From Glomus cerebriforme (taxonomy: Eukaryota; Glomeromycota; Glomeromycetes; Glomerales; Glomeraceae), in NCBI GenBank assembly GCA_003550305.1, contig QKYT01000093.1, positions 129,645-188,981 of the forward strand: 59,337 nucleotides of DNA, in the 5' to 3' direction. The notes beneath the pieces are model-generated. The model had not been told where the DNA came from and did no database searches. It saw only the letters and a list, made by a program, of their open reading frames with translations. The first letter of the stretch is position 1. Every line of letters begins with the position of its first letter. Positions 12,623 to 24,659 of this stretch are shown here, in pieces. The position numbers and the translations under genes are program-made.

Positions 12623-13057
12623 ATGAAATTTTGTTTTAAAAAAGATTCTCAACAGTCAATTGTAATACTTTCTAAACACTGGAGTAAATCTTATAATAAA
12701 TATGTATTTCTTCATAAAATTAAGTCAGCAAAATCTCTTTCAAAACAATTTGAATATGATAGTTATTTTCTGGTAAATTAGTTAAATGAATTTTATATTA
12801 GTATTTCTCAACCACTTAAGATAAAGACTAAAAACTAAAGTCCTTTATTTTTAAAAGTACAAGAAAGGTTTTTATTTATTTTAATTTATTTAAAATAATA
12901 AAATAAAAAATTAAACACTAAAAAATTAATTTATATATTTAAGGAAGATTCAGGAGTAATTACTTTAAATTCAGGTATATATATTTTTATGACTAATTAT
13001 AATTCAAATGAAATTGCTATTGAATGGAGTAAAAATGATATTGGCCAAATTTATTGA
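12623..13057 (+). CDS. Possible small two-exon gene, unknown function
   Basis: ATG at 12623 opens a 50-codon exon (12623-12772) followed by GTAAAT. A TTTAAG acceptor at 12941-12943 opens a second exon (12944-13057) in phase 0 that ends in TGA, giving 87 aa. Exon 1 is Lys/Ser-rich with HWSKSYNKYVF; exon 2 contains EDSGVITLNSGIYIF and IAIEWSKNDIGQIY. No signal peptide, membrane span or known motif is apparent. Phase compatibility and non-random composition are the only support; it may be a chance pair of open frames or a gene remnant. Confidence 0.25.
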
Positions 13058-16000
13058 TTATGTCATATATATAACAAATTTTAAAATGCAAAAATATTAC
13101 AAGTAGAGTTTATTTATTTATTAATTATTTATTTATTTATAATTTTTAAAATATAATTATTATTTTTAATTATAAATTACATCATATTATATTACAAATT
13201 TACAAGAAATCTATTATCTTGTAAATAATTGTTATTATAAGCTAGCTAAATGACTTTATAAAAATTATTGTATAATATTACTACCTGAATTCTACATTTA
13301 AGGAATGATTTGATATGAAATTCCATATTAAGCAAAGTTTAAATTAGATAATAATAAATCTTATAAGGGAATAGGCTTCTGTGTTAACCTAAACTGAATC
13401 CTTTTTTGTAAGATATTGAAGAAAAATATTGCAAGTACTATTAGTATCTCTATCAAGGTTTGTTTTATATTAGAAATAGCAAAATACCTTAGATCCATCT
13501 AGCATTTTATGAATATAGTTACAGAATTCACAAGTTTTGCTTATATATTTTTTTTGTACAAACTATAATTTGACATTATAAATATTCATATGCCTTATAA
13601 ATTAAATGCTATTAAAAGTAATAATGTGACCATATATATATAATTAGTAATGATAGGTTTTAATGTAGGCATAATATATGTTCTTAAAATAAAGTTTTTT
13701 AAATATATAATATTATAGAGTTTTTTTTTTGCTTTCTAATAATTCCTACACCCATTTCTCCCAAGAAGTTTAGGAAAGAAAAGTTGCACTTTTTGACTAT
13801 TTTGCTCTAAAAAAGCGGGCTTTTAGTTATAAGAAAGTATTTCTACATCATTGGAATTAATTAAAAAACTTTAGAAAATATGAATAATAGTCTCCAACTC
13901 ATCAAATTTCTTTGCAAGTCAAGTTTATGATAATTTCTAGTCACTGATATTTTTTTTAAAGTTAATACCAAAGAGATATTTGGTTTTTTAAAACATTCTT
14001 TTTTGTACAAGATGGAGAGGAAAACTTGTAGCTACTTTTAGTAGACCTAAAAGTTAACTTAGCATAAAGTTTTTTTAGAAGTATTAATATTTTTCATAGA
14101 GTTGAAACATGGGCTTAGATAACAAGGAAGTTTTTTTTGATATTCTAAATATAGAAGAAAACAATCCAGCTAGTTTGGTAATATAGTTGGTTTTAGTTTT
14201 TTTTAATTTAGTTTTCATTTTCTGGTCACTTCTAGGTGCCTCTTTCTAAGTAGTTCCTGAGAAGACGTAACTTACTGTTTTCTTTTTCATACTCGCTACT
14301 TTAAGTATGAGAAATAAAAGTATTCAAAATTTGATCTGTAACTAATCACCATTAAGTGATTGGTCTTCCATTGTTATTACATTTTCTTTAGTTTAGTTTT
14401 ACAGATGGTGATCTCTTTTGTGTATCTCTAAAAAGTTAATTTTGATTAGAAGTTAATAAAAAATTTTCTGCTTATACTTTCCTTATTTTTATATACTTAC
14501 ATTTAAGCCATTGATAATTTAATATTTTTTTGCGATCTCAGTCCATGTATAATCCTTCTCTCATTCTTGCAACTTTTGTAACCTGATTATCATGAATAAT
14601 TTTAGATTTCTATAAAGTTTGATGTATAACTATAACCAAGTTCAAGAAGCTATATTGTTCTTTGTTTAATTCTATTCTTTTGAAAGATTTAGTTTTACTG
14701 AAAAATATTGTTGTTAGTCTCCTGATTCTGAAAGTTAGTATTAGTAGCTGATTTTTATAATCTTACTTGATATTTTATGCTAGTTTAAAGATTCTAGAAT
14801 GATTTAGTATTTGAAGAAAAAATTCAGAAGGAGATATTACCAATAAAACTTTATCATTAGGACTAATATAAAGTTAATGAAAGAACTTTCCTATTAGATT
14901 AAGACTTTGTCATTAATCTCTCTTATTTGAAAGTTAGTACTAGTAGCCAATTTCTTTAATTTTATTTGATATTTCATACTAGTTTAAAAACCCATAATTG
15001 ACTTTATATTTTAAAAAGAGATTCATATGAACTGATCTGAGGATCATTACCAATAATCTGGCATTTTAAAGTTGAAGGTAAGGTGATATTTTGTTTTTGA
15101 ATAATAGAAGATAGGGGAAGGTGGTAAGGTCCAGTAAAGCTTTTGGTGGGTAGGTGTAGAAATAGTATAGTATTGGATAGGAAAGATATCAATAGAATAG
15201 ACAAAATAGTGTTAAAAAAAGTATATAATTTTTCCATTAAAAAGAGTGGTAGTTTTTATTGCAAGATAAAGGTAATCCTTAATATTATATAAAGAACTCT
15301 GTTCCTTATGGACAGGATAAGACCTCTCAGACTGGATATATATAGGATTGTATCAATCAGTTTGATAATAGCAGTCTCTTTCCTCATCCTATCTTACCAG
15401 TAGGTCTAAGGTAACTTTATCAGGTATTTTCACTTCTCTTTAAGACTATGGGCATGTTGATCTAAGGAAAGATTGTTTTTTATCTTCCACCTGTAATAGA
15501 GTAAACATGATACCTCTTTTCAATTGTGATGTCATGAACAAATAATTGTAATGTGCAATATTTATAATCTTTGGTTTGATTGTGTATTCATGAATTATAG
15601 TTAATAAAGTTTATACCTGATAAGAATTTATAAAAAAAAAAATAGAGTTTTTTTTTTTAAAAAAAAACTAATTAATGAAATTTATTTATTGTTATATAAT
15701 ATATACAGTTATACAAAAAAAAATGATAAATTCAATTGTGACAAATTATGATTTCTTGCAGTTACAAACATTATTCCTTAATGATGAATAAAAAAGTATA
15801 ATCTGCTTTTTTTTCTAATTAATTAGAATTTAAATTCTATATACTGTATATGTAATATGTATCAAAAGAATCTAATAGTAAATATCTACTTTTTAAAAAA
15901 TTTTCTTTGTTTTATAATTGTATATTATAAAGATTAGTTGTTTTTCATAGATTAACAAAGAACTTGGATATTAATGACAAATGATATATAAATTTTGACA

Positions 16001-16179
16001 AATCTGATAATCGTAGATCTAATAGAATTTTTTTTTTTTTACATAATTCAATAATCTTTGGATCAAAAATTCCAGCATTCTTTCATTAATTTAATAACTA
16101 GCTGGGCGCAAAACATCCCATATTTTGATAAGATCCAGCCATATCAACATATTCATTTAAGTGTATCTGAAGCTTTAGT
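13058..16179. other. AT-rich intergenic with a diverged direct repeat
   Basis: No convincing gene. Two diverged direct copies of a segment of about 70 bp start near 14728 and 14929 (both begin GAAAGTTAGTA.TAGTAGC and end near TAGTTTAAA). Homopolymer A/T runs lie at 15628-15670. Confidence 0.45.
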
Positions 16180-16640
16180 ATAATACGAATAATACCTGTT
16201 ATGTGTTATTAGCTGTTAGGGCAAGTTCATCATAGGATGACTTTAAAATATCATTATAAAAATATTTTCGAGCTAAAATAAAAAGTTTATTAATTATTAA
16301 ATTAATTAATTCATTAATCCATAATTAAATTATCATAGGATGCTTAAAATTAAGTTCTTTGAGAGCAGCTGTCGTTTTACCAAGACGATTAAACATTTGC
16401 TTTTCTTCATTCTTTTCATTGGATATTGGTATCTCACGTAACTTTATAAATTTTACTAAATCCTCCTTTGGCAATAAATTTCGCATTTGAAATTTAAGGA
16501 ACAAAATCCTTTTTGCAATACTATTATTTAATATACTCTTTATAAACCATCAATAACTTTATTTTCACTTAGCGTGACTGTTTTTGTTTTATAGCATGAA
16601 TGACAAATCCGAACAATTTCATTTACAATTTTTCTAAGAT
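16180..16640 (-). pseudogene. Decayed TKL-type kinase fragment
   Basis: Minus-strand translation in alternating frames yields NKVIDG / FIKSI, then FIAKGGFSKIYKVT (glycine-rich loop), then KTTAALKELNFKHP (VAIK-lysine segment). That is the N-terminal kinase order of the fungal expanded family, with several frameshifts and stops. A following open stretch LARKYFYNDILKSSYDELAL (16200-16275) is separated by an intron-like TTTTAG. No catalytic loop or DFG was found, so only an N-lobe remnant remains. Confidence 0.5.
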
Positions 16641-17740
16641 GGTAATTTGAAAGTTTTTATCGTAACAAATAATTATTTATGGCATGTCATTTTAATAAAA
16701 TATTTGACGGATTTATTAGTCATAGATGAGTTTTACATATGTAAATGAAAATGAAGTTTTCGTCATACCGGACTTCGATTCTTTTAAACTATGTCAAAAT
16801 TGAATCAGGATAAAATAAACCTTTGGAAGGAGCAAAAATATCACTGTTATTAAAATGTATAATTTAATCGAAACTTCAAGACCATTACTGATTATATAAA
16901 TGAATAAATAAGAATTTAATATTAGTTAACATTAACCATGAAAAGTTATCTGTATTTCTGTCTTATATTTCATTATTTTTCCTAGAGAATATTTCTTTTT
17001 CTAAATTGTTTCTTTGAATGATAACGAGACGTATCATGATAGAAAAGAATCGTTGAATCCTTGATAAAAAACTTGCAAAGATAATATTTAATATAATATT
17101 TAATAAAGTTATGCATGAACAGCATAGTATAAGATTATGACCACTTTTTTTAATGTGTATGATATCATATAAATAATATATTGTATACAGAATTTCCAAA
17201 AGGCTCCGAAAAATTTTTAATCACTTGAATATTGATTATATCAAGTATAGGTTACCTTCTTTGACTGTCATATATATAATAAAATATCATCTCTATAAAT
17301 TTTATTAATAACAAAAAAAAAAAAAACTTTACAAGATACTGTAACTCAAACTGAAGAAAGTCTCATTATCTAATTTTTTTTGTTTTTATTAATGTTCTTA
17401 GCCGAATACTTATGTATGTTCATGTGAATGTTAAATAATAAAAAGATACCTTTACAAATAGCAACGTATATGAAATACAAAGAATTACTCTCACAAGGCA
17501 CAAAAATGTAAATTTCTCAAAGTAAAAAGTGATTGTTATGAGCAATTATTAAAAAAACACATTTAACTAAGCTCATCATACCTTCCAATAGTAAAATATT
17601 TCAGTTATCCGCAAACTTCGTGCCCTAAAAAATGTAAACCTTTATAATTTCAAATACGCTAAGAGTCGTGTAAATATACTCACATTACAAAAATTAATTA
17701 TTTCCTTTGATAGCACTATAAATAATGCTTATTTGAATGT
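16641..17740. other. Intergenic / 3' flank of LUC7 gene, no gene seen
   Basis: AT-rich; a poly-A run occurs at about 17312-17327. The proximal 200 bases probably hold the LUC7 3' UTR, but no polyadenylation signal stands out. Confidence 0.45.
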
Positions 17741-19416
17741 TCATTGTCTCCTTCTTGGTGGAGTACGTGAACGTCTTCTACTATAATTTCCTCGTCTACC
17801 CGGCGACCTTGACCGTGAACGTCTATCGTATGACGAACGTCGATCACTAATAATAATCAGATAGGAAATTGCAAATAAATAAAAAGGGTTTTAAGTCACA
17901 TATACAGCAAAAAAAAAAAAATTTATTTACTAATCATAGCGTCCACCACGGTAGTCTCTATGTCGGTCGCGATCATAACCTCTGTCACGGTCTCGGTCGC
18001 GGTCTCTGTCGCGTTCGCGTTCGCGGTCACGGTCACGATCACGATCATGGTAGCTTCGTCCGTCTCTTGAATCATTACCACGATCCTTATTCTTTTCCTT
18101 GAGTTCTTTTAACAAATCTCGTATTTTTAAATATCCGAGATGCATCTAAAAATAAAAATCAAAAAAAAAAACTTAATAATAAAATAAATACGAAGAAACA
18201 ATTGTAAAATGTCGAATGAATACCTTTCCGCCAAAATGGTCAGCTAATCTATTGTGCAAATTATTTATATTATTAGCCATTATAATACTGTAAGATTGAT
18301 TAAACTTCATAAATTTTTTCTTCATACCGTCTATCCGAATCAAAAATCGACAAATAAGCACTACACACTTCACAAACGCGTAATTTTTGTTGTTGTGATG
18401 GTCCATTACCTTCTGCTGAATTTTTAAGCTCTTTCTATTTTAAGAAATTAATATTAAAATGAATTCGACAAAATTTAAGCTGATTTAATGAACAATATAA
18501 TCATATTAACCTCTTTTTCTATCTTCAAGGCTTTTTTAGCTTCAACATCTTGCAACAATTTCATTGATTCGGTAACTTTGCCCTCTTCACCTAATAATTA
18601 ACGTTAATTAAAAACCATTCTTATTCTTATTCGTAATAAAATTGACTTCTGATTATCAAATTAATATTTACCAAGAACTTCTACTTCCTTAGTTAATTCC
18701 GATATTTCGGTTGCTAAACTTTCGATCTCTTTTGTCTACCGAAAATACAACAAGATTAAACTATTATAAATTTAGATGAATCAAACATTAATATATACAT
18801 ACTAATTGAGTAACCTTAGCACTATCTTCAGGAGTTTTGTCTAAACGTTTTTGTGCACTTGCAATTTTACGATCGCAATCCGCAACAAAATTGGCAAGAT
18901 TACGTTCAAATTCAGCTTCATAATCACATTCCTTTCTTTTTTTCGCTTCTTCATATTCGGACTTTAATCTTTCTGAATGCATTTTTGGACACGCTCCGAG
19001 ATCCATTTTCTACGTGATAAATATATTCATTAAAATCGTAATAAGTGAGAATTAAATGAATCATATTTAAGTATCTTAAATATTAACCGTATTACTGTTT
19101 ACATAAAATCGGAAAATGAATTGTAACATGTTAGACAATTTCAAAAATTAATTGTTACAAGATTTGTGTTTTAGAAACGAACTATTTTAAAGATTCTTAC
19201 GTAAAAAGGTCATGCGGGCAAAGTCCACAAAGGTAATTTCGACAAACTTTATCGTCATCGTATTTCATATGATCTGGATCACCGCCTAGTGCCTCGGCGC
19301 CCATTAAAGCCTTTCATAAAATAAAAAAGTCATTAATCCGTAGGAAAATATAACAATAAAGGAACTAGGGTAGCTATTCTTCACACCTCTAAAGCTTTCC
19401 TTGCTTCTGCTGCCAT
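17741..19416 (-). CDS. LUC7: LUC7-like U1 snRNP splicing factor
   Basis: Ten exons (minus strand): 19387-19416, 19201-19310, 19088-19094 (7 nt), 18803-19009, 18672-18735, 18511-18590, 18328-18434, 18224-18248, 17931-18145, 17741-17846; 951 nt, 316 aa. LUC7 proteins belong to the U1 snRNP and help select 5' splice sites in the nucleus. The first zinc finger has VCRNYLCGLCPHDLF..TKMDLG with a downstream CPKMH (CCCH type). A coiled-coil middle (KKRKECDYEAEFERN) leads to the second zinc finger, RVCEVCSAYLSIFDSDRR then ADHFGGKMHLGY (C2H2 type). The C-terminus is an Arg-Asp / Arg-Ser tail (DRDRDRDRERERD, SRSRSPGRR) typical of metazoan LUC7L and unlike the short yeast protein. The start MAAEARKALEALMG matches the usual N-terminus. 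It is transcribed divergently from the CysRS gene. Confidence 0.93.
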
Positions 19417-19608
19417 ATTTTTTACTGTGAAAATAAGTTAAAATTTTCAAATTCCAATTTAATTTGTTTTAACATTGTGTCACGGGCCGTGTATTTGTAA
19501 ATCCGTATCACGTGATTCATACTGCATACAGACGATTGACGTTTGATAATCAGGTGGCGGATGCAGATATAAGCAACATTTCAGATATTTAGATACGTAG
19601 GTCGTTCA
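19417..19608. promoter_or_regulatory. 192-bp divergent promoter shared by LUC7 and CysRS genes
   Basis: The two start codons face away from each other with only 192 bases between them, so this interval must hold both 5' UTRs and promoters. It contains GC-richer patches than its surroundings (for example CACGGGCCGTG and TCACGTGA, both partial palindromes near 19482-19517). No TATA position can be assigned. Confidence 0.6.
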
Positions 19609-22600
19609 ATGCTGAGGGTATTCACTCAGAATATTTTATGTAGATATAGAAATTCAGTTCAAACTTTTGGTTATCGAAATTTTATTTATTTAAATTTTAG
19701 AGAATACTTATTTTCAACAATGTCTAGTAAGAATCAGCCAGAATGGCACGTTCCGGAAAATAAAGTGTCATTACCTACTCTAAAACTTTACAACTCACTT
19801 ACAAGGAGCAAGGTGACATAAACTTATGAAGCTTTAAATTTATTTGAATATTTGTTTTATTGAGTATATGAAAGATCTTATTTTCATTGGACGCAGGTCG
19901 ATTTTGTTCCAAAAAATGGAAAACAAATAACTTGGTATAATTGTGGACCAACAGTTTATGATTCTTCACATATCGGTCATGCAAGGTATAGAACTATATC
20001 ATTTGGTTTAAAATTTTGATTTATTAATTTCTTTACCTTTTTTTTAGATTCTATGTAACAATAGATATTCTTCGGCGAATACTTTCAGATTATTTTAATT
20101 ATGATGTTTTATTTGTAATGAACATTACTGATATCGATGACAAGGTATTCTAAGAAGACATTAAGACATTATGTTCACAAGTAATTTTCCCTAAAGATTA
20201 TTTTATTATAATAACGTTGATTTTAATTAATACTTTATAGATTATACTTCGCGCACGTCAAAATTACCTTTTCAATAATTTCAAATCGGAAACACAATCT
20301 CTTACTCAAGAATTAATAGATCAAGTTAGAACTGCATTAACCGATTTTGCTCAAACCAAACTTGGTGTTGCAAATGATGGTTCAATGCTTAATGTAGCTC
20401 CTTCCAAAGAGGATCCAAAATATCTTTTGTATGCCAATACTCTAGTAGGTTATTGTTTATCAATTAAATAATAATGGATTTTTAGAAGTAGGACTTATTC
20501 TTTTTACATTTATATATATGTCATCTTATTAGAGAGAAACAGTGAAAATAGTTGTATCTGCTGAATGTTCACTAGAAGAAAATGATGTGAGCCTAGAGGC
20601 TGCACATCAACTATTGGATGGGTCTAAAGATGTTGTTTCATCATGGTTAGATAAGGAGGTATGTTTATGGTAATTATCATGACATTTTATTCTTCACTTT
20701 ATGTTAATTTTGTTTAATATTCTCAATAGAAAGGTGATACAGTGACAGATCAGAAAGTTTTCCGCGAATTAGCTGCTTATTGGGAGCAAGATTTCATGAA
20801 AGATATGGAATTATTAAATGTAAGAACAAACTGATACATACTTTTTTGTCATTCTAAATTCTCATAATAAAATCACGTCATTAGGTCCGACCATGTGATA
20901 TTTTAACTCGAGTTAGCGAATACGTTCCTGAAATAGTAGTATACGTTCAAAGAATAATAGAAAATGGTTATGGTTATGTAGTGGATGGATCTGTCTATTT
21001 TGATACAAAAGCATTTGATGGTAAAAAAGGTCATCATTATGCTAAATTGCAACCGTGGTCTGCTGGAAACGAGGGATTAATTGAAGAAGGCGAAGGCAGT
21101 TTAGGAAGCAAATTGTTAGGAAAGAAAAATAAGAGTGATTTTGCTTTGTGGAAAAAAAGTAAACCCGGTGAACCATCATGGGAGTCTCCCTGGGGCTTAG
21201 TGAGTATACAGATTCTTGCAAAAAATATATATATATTTCTTTACATGAATTATTGTATCATTTTTCTAAATTAGGGAAGACCTGGTTGGCATATAGAGTG
21301 TTCTGTGATGGCTAGGTATAATATAATAATATCTTTCATGGCATTCTTATTAATTTAAATCTAATTTACTTTCGGATAATTTAGTGAAATTCTTGGAGAA
21401 AATATAGACATTCACTCCGGAGGAATCGATTTGGCTTTCCCACATCATGATAACGAATTAGCTCAATCTGAAGTAGGTTTAGTATTATTTGATATTTTAA
21501 TTTTACTATATTTCGATGTCTAATCATGAGATTAATTCATTAATAGGCTTACCATGAATGCCAACAATGGATTAATTATTTTATTCATGTTGGACATTTA
21601 CATGTTGAAGGTCAAAAAATGAGCAAGTCATTAAAGAATTTCATTACAATTCAGGTAAGAATTATATGCATGTGTTCTAGTATATATAAGATATATTATT
21701 TACTAAACAAATGAATGTAGCAAGCATTAGAGAAGTATACACCTAGGCAATTAAGATTATGCTTTCTTCTTTATCAATGGGATTCCAAATTTGATTTTAA
21801 AGAAAGTAGTTTGACTGAGGTCAAGAACGTCGAATCTATTTTAAATGTATTTAACAATCCTTTTGAATTTTAAAGTTCGGCTTTTTTTTTGTTGTGGACC
21901 ATTTTCTCACATATTGTTTTTCTATTAGAATTTCTTTATCAACACAAAAGCTCTTTTGAACGAAAGTAAGCATAGCGCCTATGAATCCGATGGAACACAT
22001 CGATATCGAAATCCCGAAAAGGAAATAATAACTCTGTATGTGACCTAATATTTTAAATTTTATTTTATTTTTTTTTTTTAAAAAAAAAATAGTATAATAT
22101 AGCATATTTTTTTTAGCCTTCGTGAAAAACAAACAACAATCCATGCAGCCCTTTGCGATTCAATAAATACGTCAACTGCTATGTCTGAATTAATGGAGTT
22201 AATTACCAAGACCAATATTTATTTATCTAATGGAAGAAACAATATTAATATCAATGTGATTGAAACAGTTGCAAAATATGTTACAAAAATGTTGAGAATT
22301 TTTGGTGTTGTAGAACATTCCGAATCAAGAGAGATTGGTTTTGGAGCATCAGGACAGAAAAATATTGGAAATGTAAGTTTGTTTTAAATATTATATTATT
22401 ATTTATTATTTGTCTATTTTACTTATACAAAGTTTTTCAAGGTGGAAGATACCGTCCTTCCATTTTTAAGGGTTCTATCAGGTTTTCGTGATAATGTTCG
22501 TGATCTTGCTAGACAACATAAGGATCACAGTGAGTTTTTAAAATTAAGTGATAAATTAAGAGATGTAGATTTAGTAGAATTAGGGGTATCATTGGACGAC

Positions 22601-23083
22601 CAGGAAGATGGTAAAGCTTTAGTAAAGTTAGTAGATAAGAATGAACTTATTAAAGCGAGGGAAGCAAAATTACAAGCTCAAGCTGAGAAAGCTGCTAAAA
22701 AAGAAGAAACCGCAAAGGCCAAAGAAGAGGAGAGACGAAAACGATTGGAAAAGGGCAAATTAGCCGCTGAGGATATGTTCAAAAATGTAAAGGGCGAAGA
22801 TCAAGAAAATGCTTATTCCGCATTTGATGAGCAGGTAAAATTGCAAGATGATGATCATAAATGTTCTTGTTACCAAATTTATTTTTCCACTAAACTCATT
22901 TTTATTTTACTAAAGGGAATTCCAACACATGATGGACAAGGACAAGAGCTTCCTAAAAGTAGAATTAAAAAATTAAAAAAGGAATGGGAAGCACAAAAGA
23001 AATTACACACAGATTATTTAGCTTGGGTACAAGAGCAGGGTGAGCAGAATGAAAATGATGAATCTACTTCTAGTACCAATTAA
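19609..23083 (+). CDS. CARS1: Cysteinyl-tRNA synthetase, probably dual-targeted
   Basis: Charges tRNA-Cys with cysteine. Fifteen exons: 19609-19812, 19897-19985, 20048-20144, 20241-20444, 20533-20658, 20730-20819, 20885-21199, 21275-21315, 21385-21472, 21547-21654, 21721-21846, 21929-22035, 22117-22372, 22442-22834, 22916-23083; 2412 nt, 803 aa. Class I signatures are HIGH (in SSHIGHARF) and KMSKS (21616-21630). Probable zinc ligands are the Cys in YNCGPTVY, the Cys in HIECSVMA and His/Glu in [11 protein letters not shown]. Length and internal insertions are those of the eukaryotic cytosolic enzyme, ending in a charged coiled coil ([19 protein letters not shown]) and an acidic tail. Upstream of MSSKNQPEW are 37 residues (start [16 protein letters not shown]), Arg-rich and almost free of acids, like a mitochondrial presequence. 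Alternative use of Met1 and Met38 would supply both compartments (inference). Confidence 0.94.
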
Positions 23084-24306
23084 AATTAATAAAAATCATA
23101 AGCCTAATATTTAACAAACATTTCTCGAGTCAATAAAAATGATTTTATTTTTTTTAATGGGTAATGAAATTCAGTACAACGATAATGAGAATGATATGAC
23201 CCCCGTGCCCCGTTGTATATATGATATGGTTTTTTTCACGGGACGTTGGGGAGTAGAGGTTGGAATCAAGTCTACCAAAATCGAATTGGTCGAAAATCGA
23301 ATCGAATCCATTAGAATTGATCAAATGAATCAATTTTTTTTTATCTATGACGCAGCAAAATAATATTATAAATAATTAATTTCGAGATTGGCATCCTTTG
23401 GCCAAAATTAAATACCAAACAATGCATAATGCGGGGCAGACCCGTCCGATACATGATATTTTTCCGTTAATTAAATATTTAAAAAAATCATTATATCACG
23501 TGAAACATATACCAGTGATACCTTTTTTATATGATAAAATGTTAACAGAATCAACGATAGATTCAATCAATTGAAAGCAGCATTTTAAACAAATTTTGAT
23601 AAAAGAACAGTAAGAAGCTAAAAGATTTCATATAGGGATTTCGAAATATAGTATGAAATTTCCTTTTTAATTATTTGTTCTTATAAATTATTTGTGCCAG
23701 ATACAAGCAAAATTATTTCAGCGTATAAAGAGGAGGAATCACACCACTTTTCCAGTTTTATCCAACCATCGAAACACTGATTTTTGACCAAAAAACATCG
23801 CAGAAAAAATCGGACCAACTTAAAAGTTCCTGCGTATACAACATAACAGTATATATGCACATATTTTGACAAAGTCAATAAAGAATATGATGAACATATC
23901 TCGCAAAAGCGGATAATTTACCAATTCAAAAATCTTTTACGGAACGGAATGACAAATATACAGAAGATATAGCTGTCACGAAAAAGCCATTAAAGTTATG
24001 CACAAAAAAAAGATCAAAATTGTTATTGAAAAACCAAATATTATTAACTTTTTTAATGATGTTTATCTAATTTTAATTTTAGTTTCAATCCTAATATTCT
24101 TAAATCTATATAGCCAATTACTGAAGGAATAAAAATGATTAAGTATTATTTAGTCCTAATGATTGTTAATACTTAGTATATTAAGATGATCTTTTGTCAT
24201 TTAATTTTTGTTATTGTTTAGTATATGTTTGTCATATCACAATACAGTTAGTTGATATTCTATAATCTATAGTAGCTCGTTATAACTTCATGATTTTGAC
24301 TTTAAA
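23084..24306. other. Intergenic; short GC-richer patches, no gene seen
   Basis: Contains the CysRS 3' flank. GC-richer blocks near 23197-23260 (GACCCCCGTGCCCCG) and 23430-23450 (GCGGGGCAGACCCG) stand out against AT-rich surroundings and may be ends of an old mobile element, but no terminal repeats could be paired. The 74-codon open frame at 23139-23363 lacks family resemblance. Confidence 0.4.
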
Positions 24307-24400
24307 CTTGACATTTTCTTTTATGATCTGTTTTAAACTGGGCTTGTTTATCCTTAAGCTCCACATTCTCAGCATTTTCAGTCTCAAGCTTGGCAACTTG
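24307..24400 (-). pseudogene. Short coiled-coil coding remnant
   Basis: Minus strand reads VAKLETENAENVELKDKQ followed by AQFKTDHKRK before a stop, a heptad-like Glu/Leu/Lys pattern similar to coiled-coil tails common in this fungal lineage. No start, splice sites or companion domain were found, so this is a relic at most. Confidence 0.3.
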
Positions 24401-24659
24401 TTAACTTGTTATTTTGTTATTTTAATAGTAATAAACTTTATAAAGCCAGCATTTTTGTAAATGTGATACCACAATTGTTATGAATTAATACTTTGCAAAA
24501 CAATCAAATTATAGACAGTATTTAAATCTTGCGCAAAACTCCATAATGCATTAACTGCGCTTAAATATCATGTGATCTGATATTACTGGATCTTAAGAAT
24601 CGTAAATATGTTTAACGATACCTCATTTTTTAAACACGAAAAATCATGTTTAATACACC

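Noticed and set aside
15004..15237. 77-codon minus-strand frame with PTKSFTGPYHLPLSS
   Set aside because: Briefly considered as a retroelement integrase end, but no neighbouring pol motifs support it.
17869..18102. Plus-strand frame rich in Gly/His/Arg
   Set aside because: Antisense of the LUC7 Arg-Asp tail.
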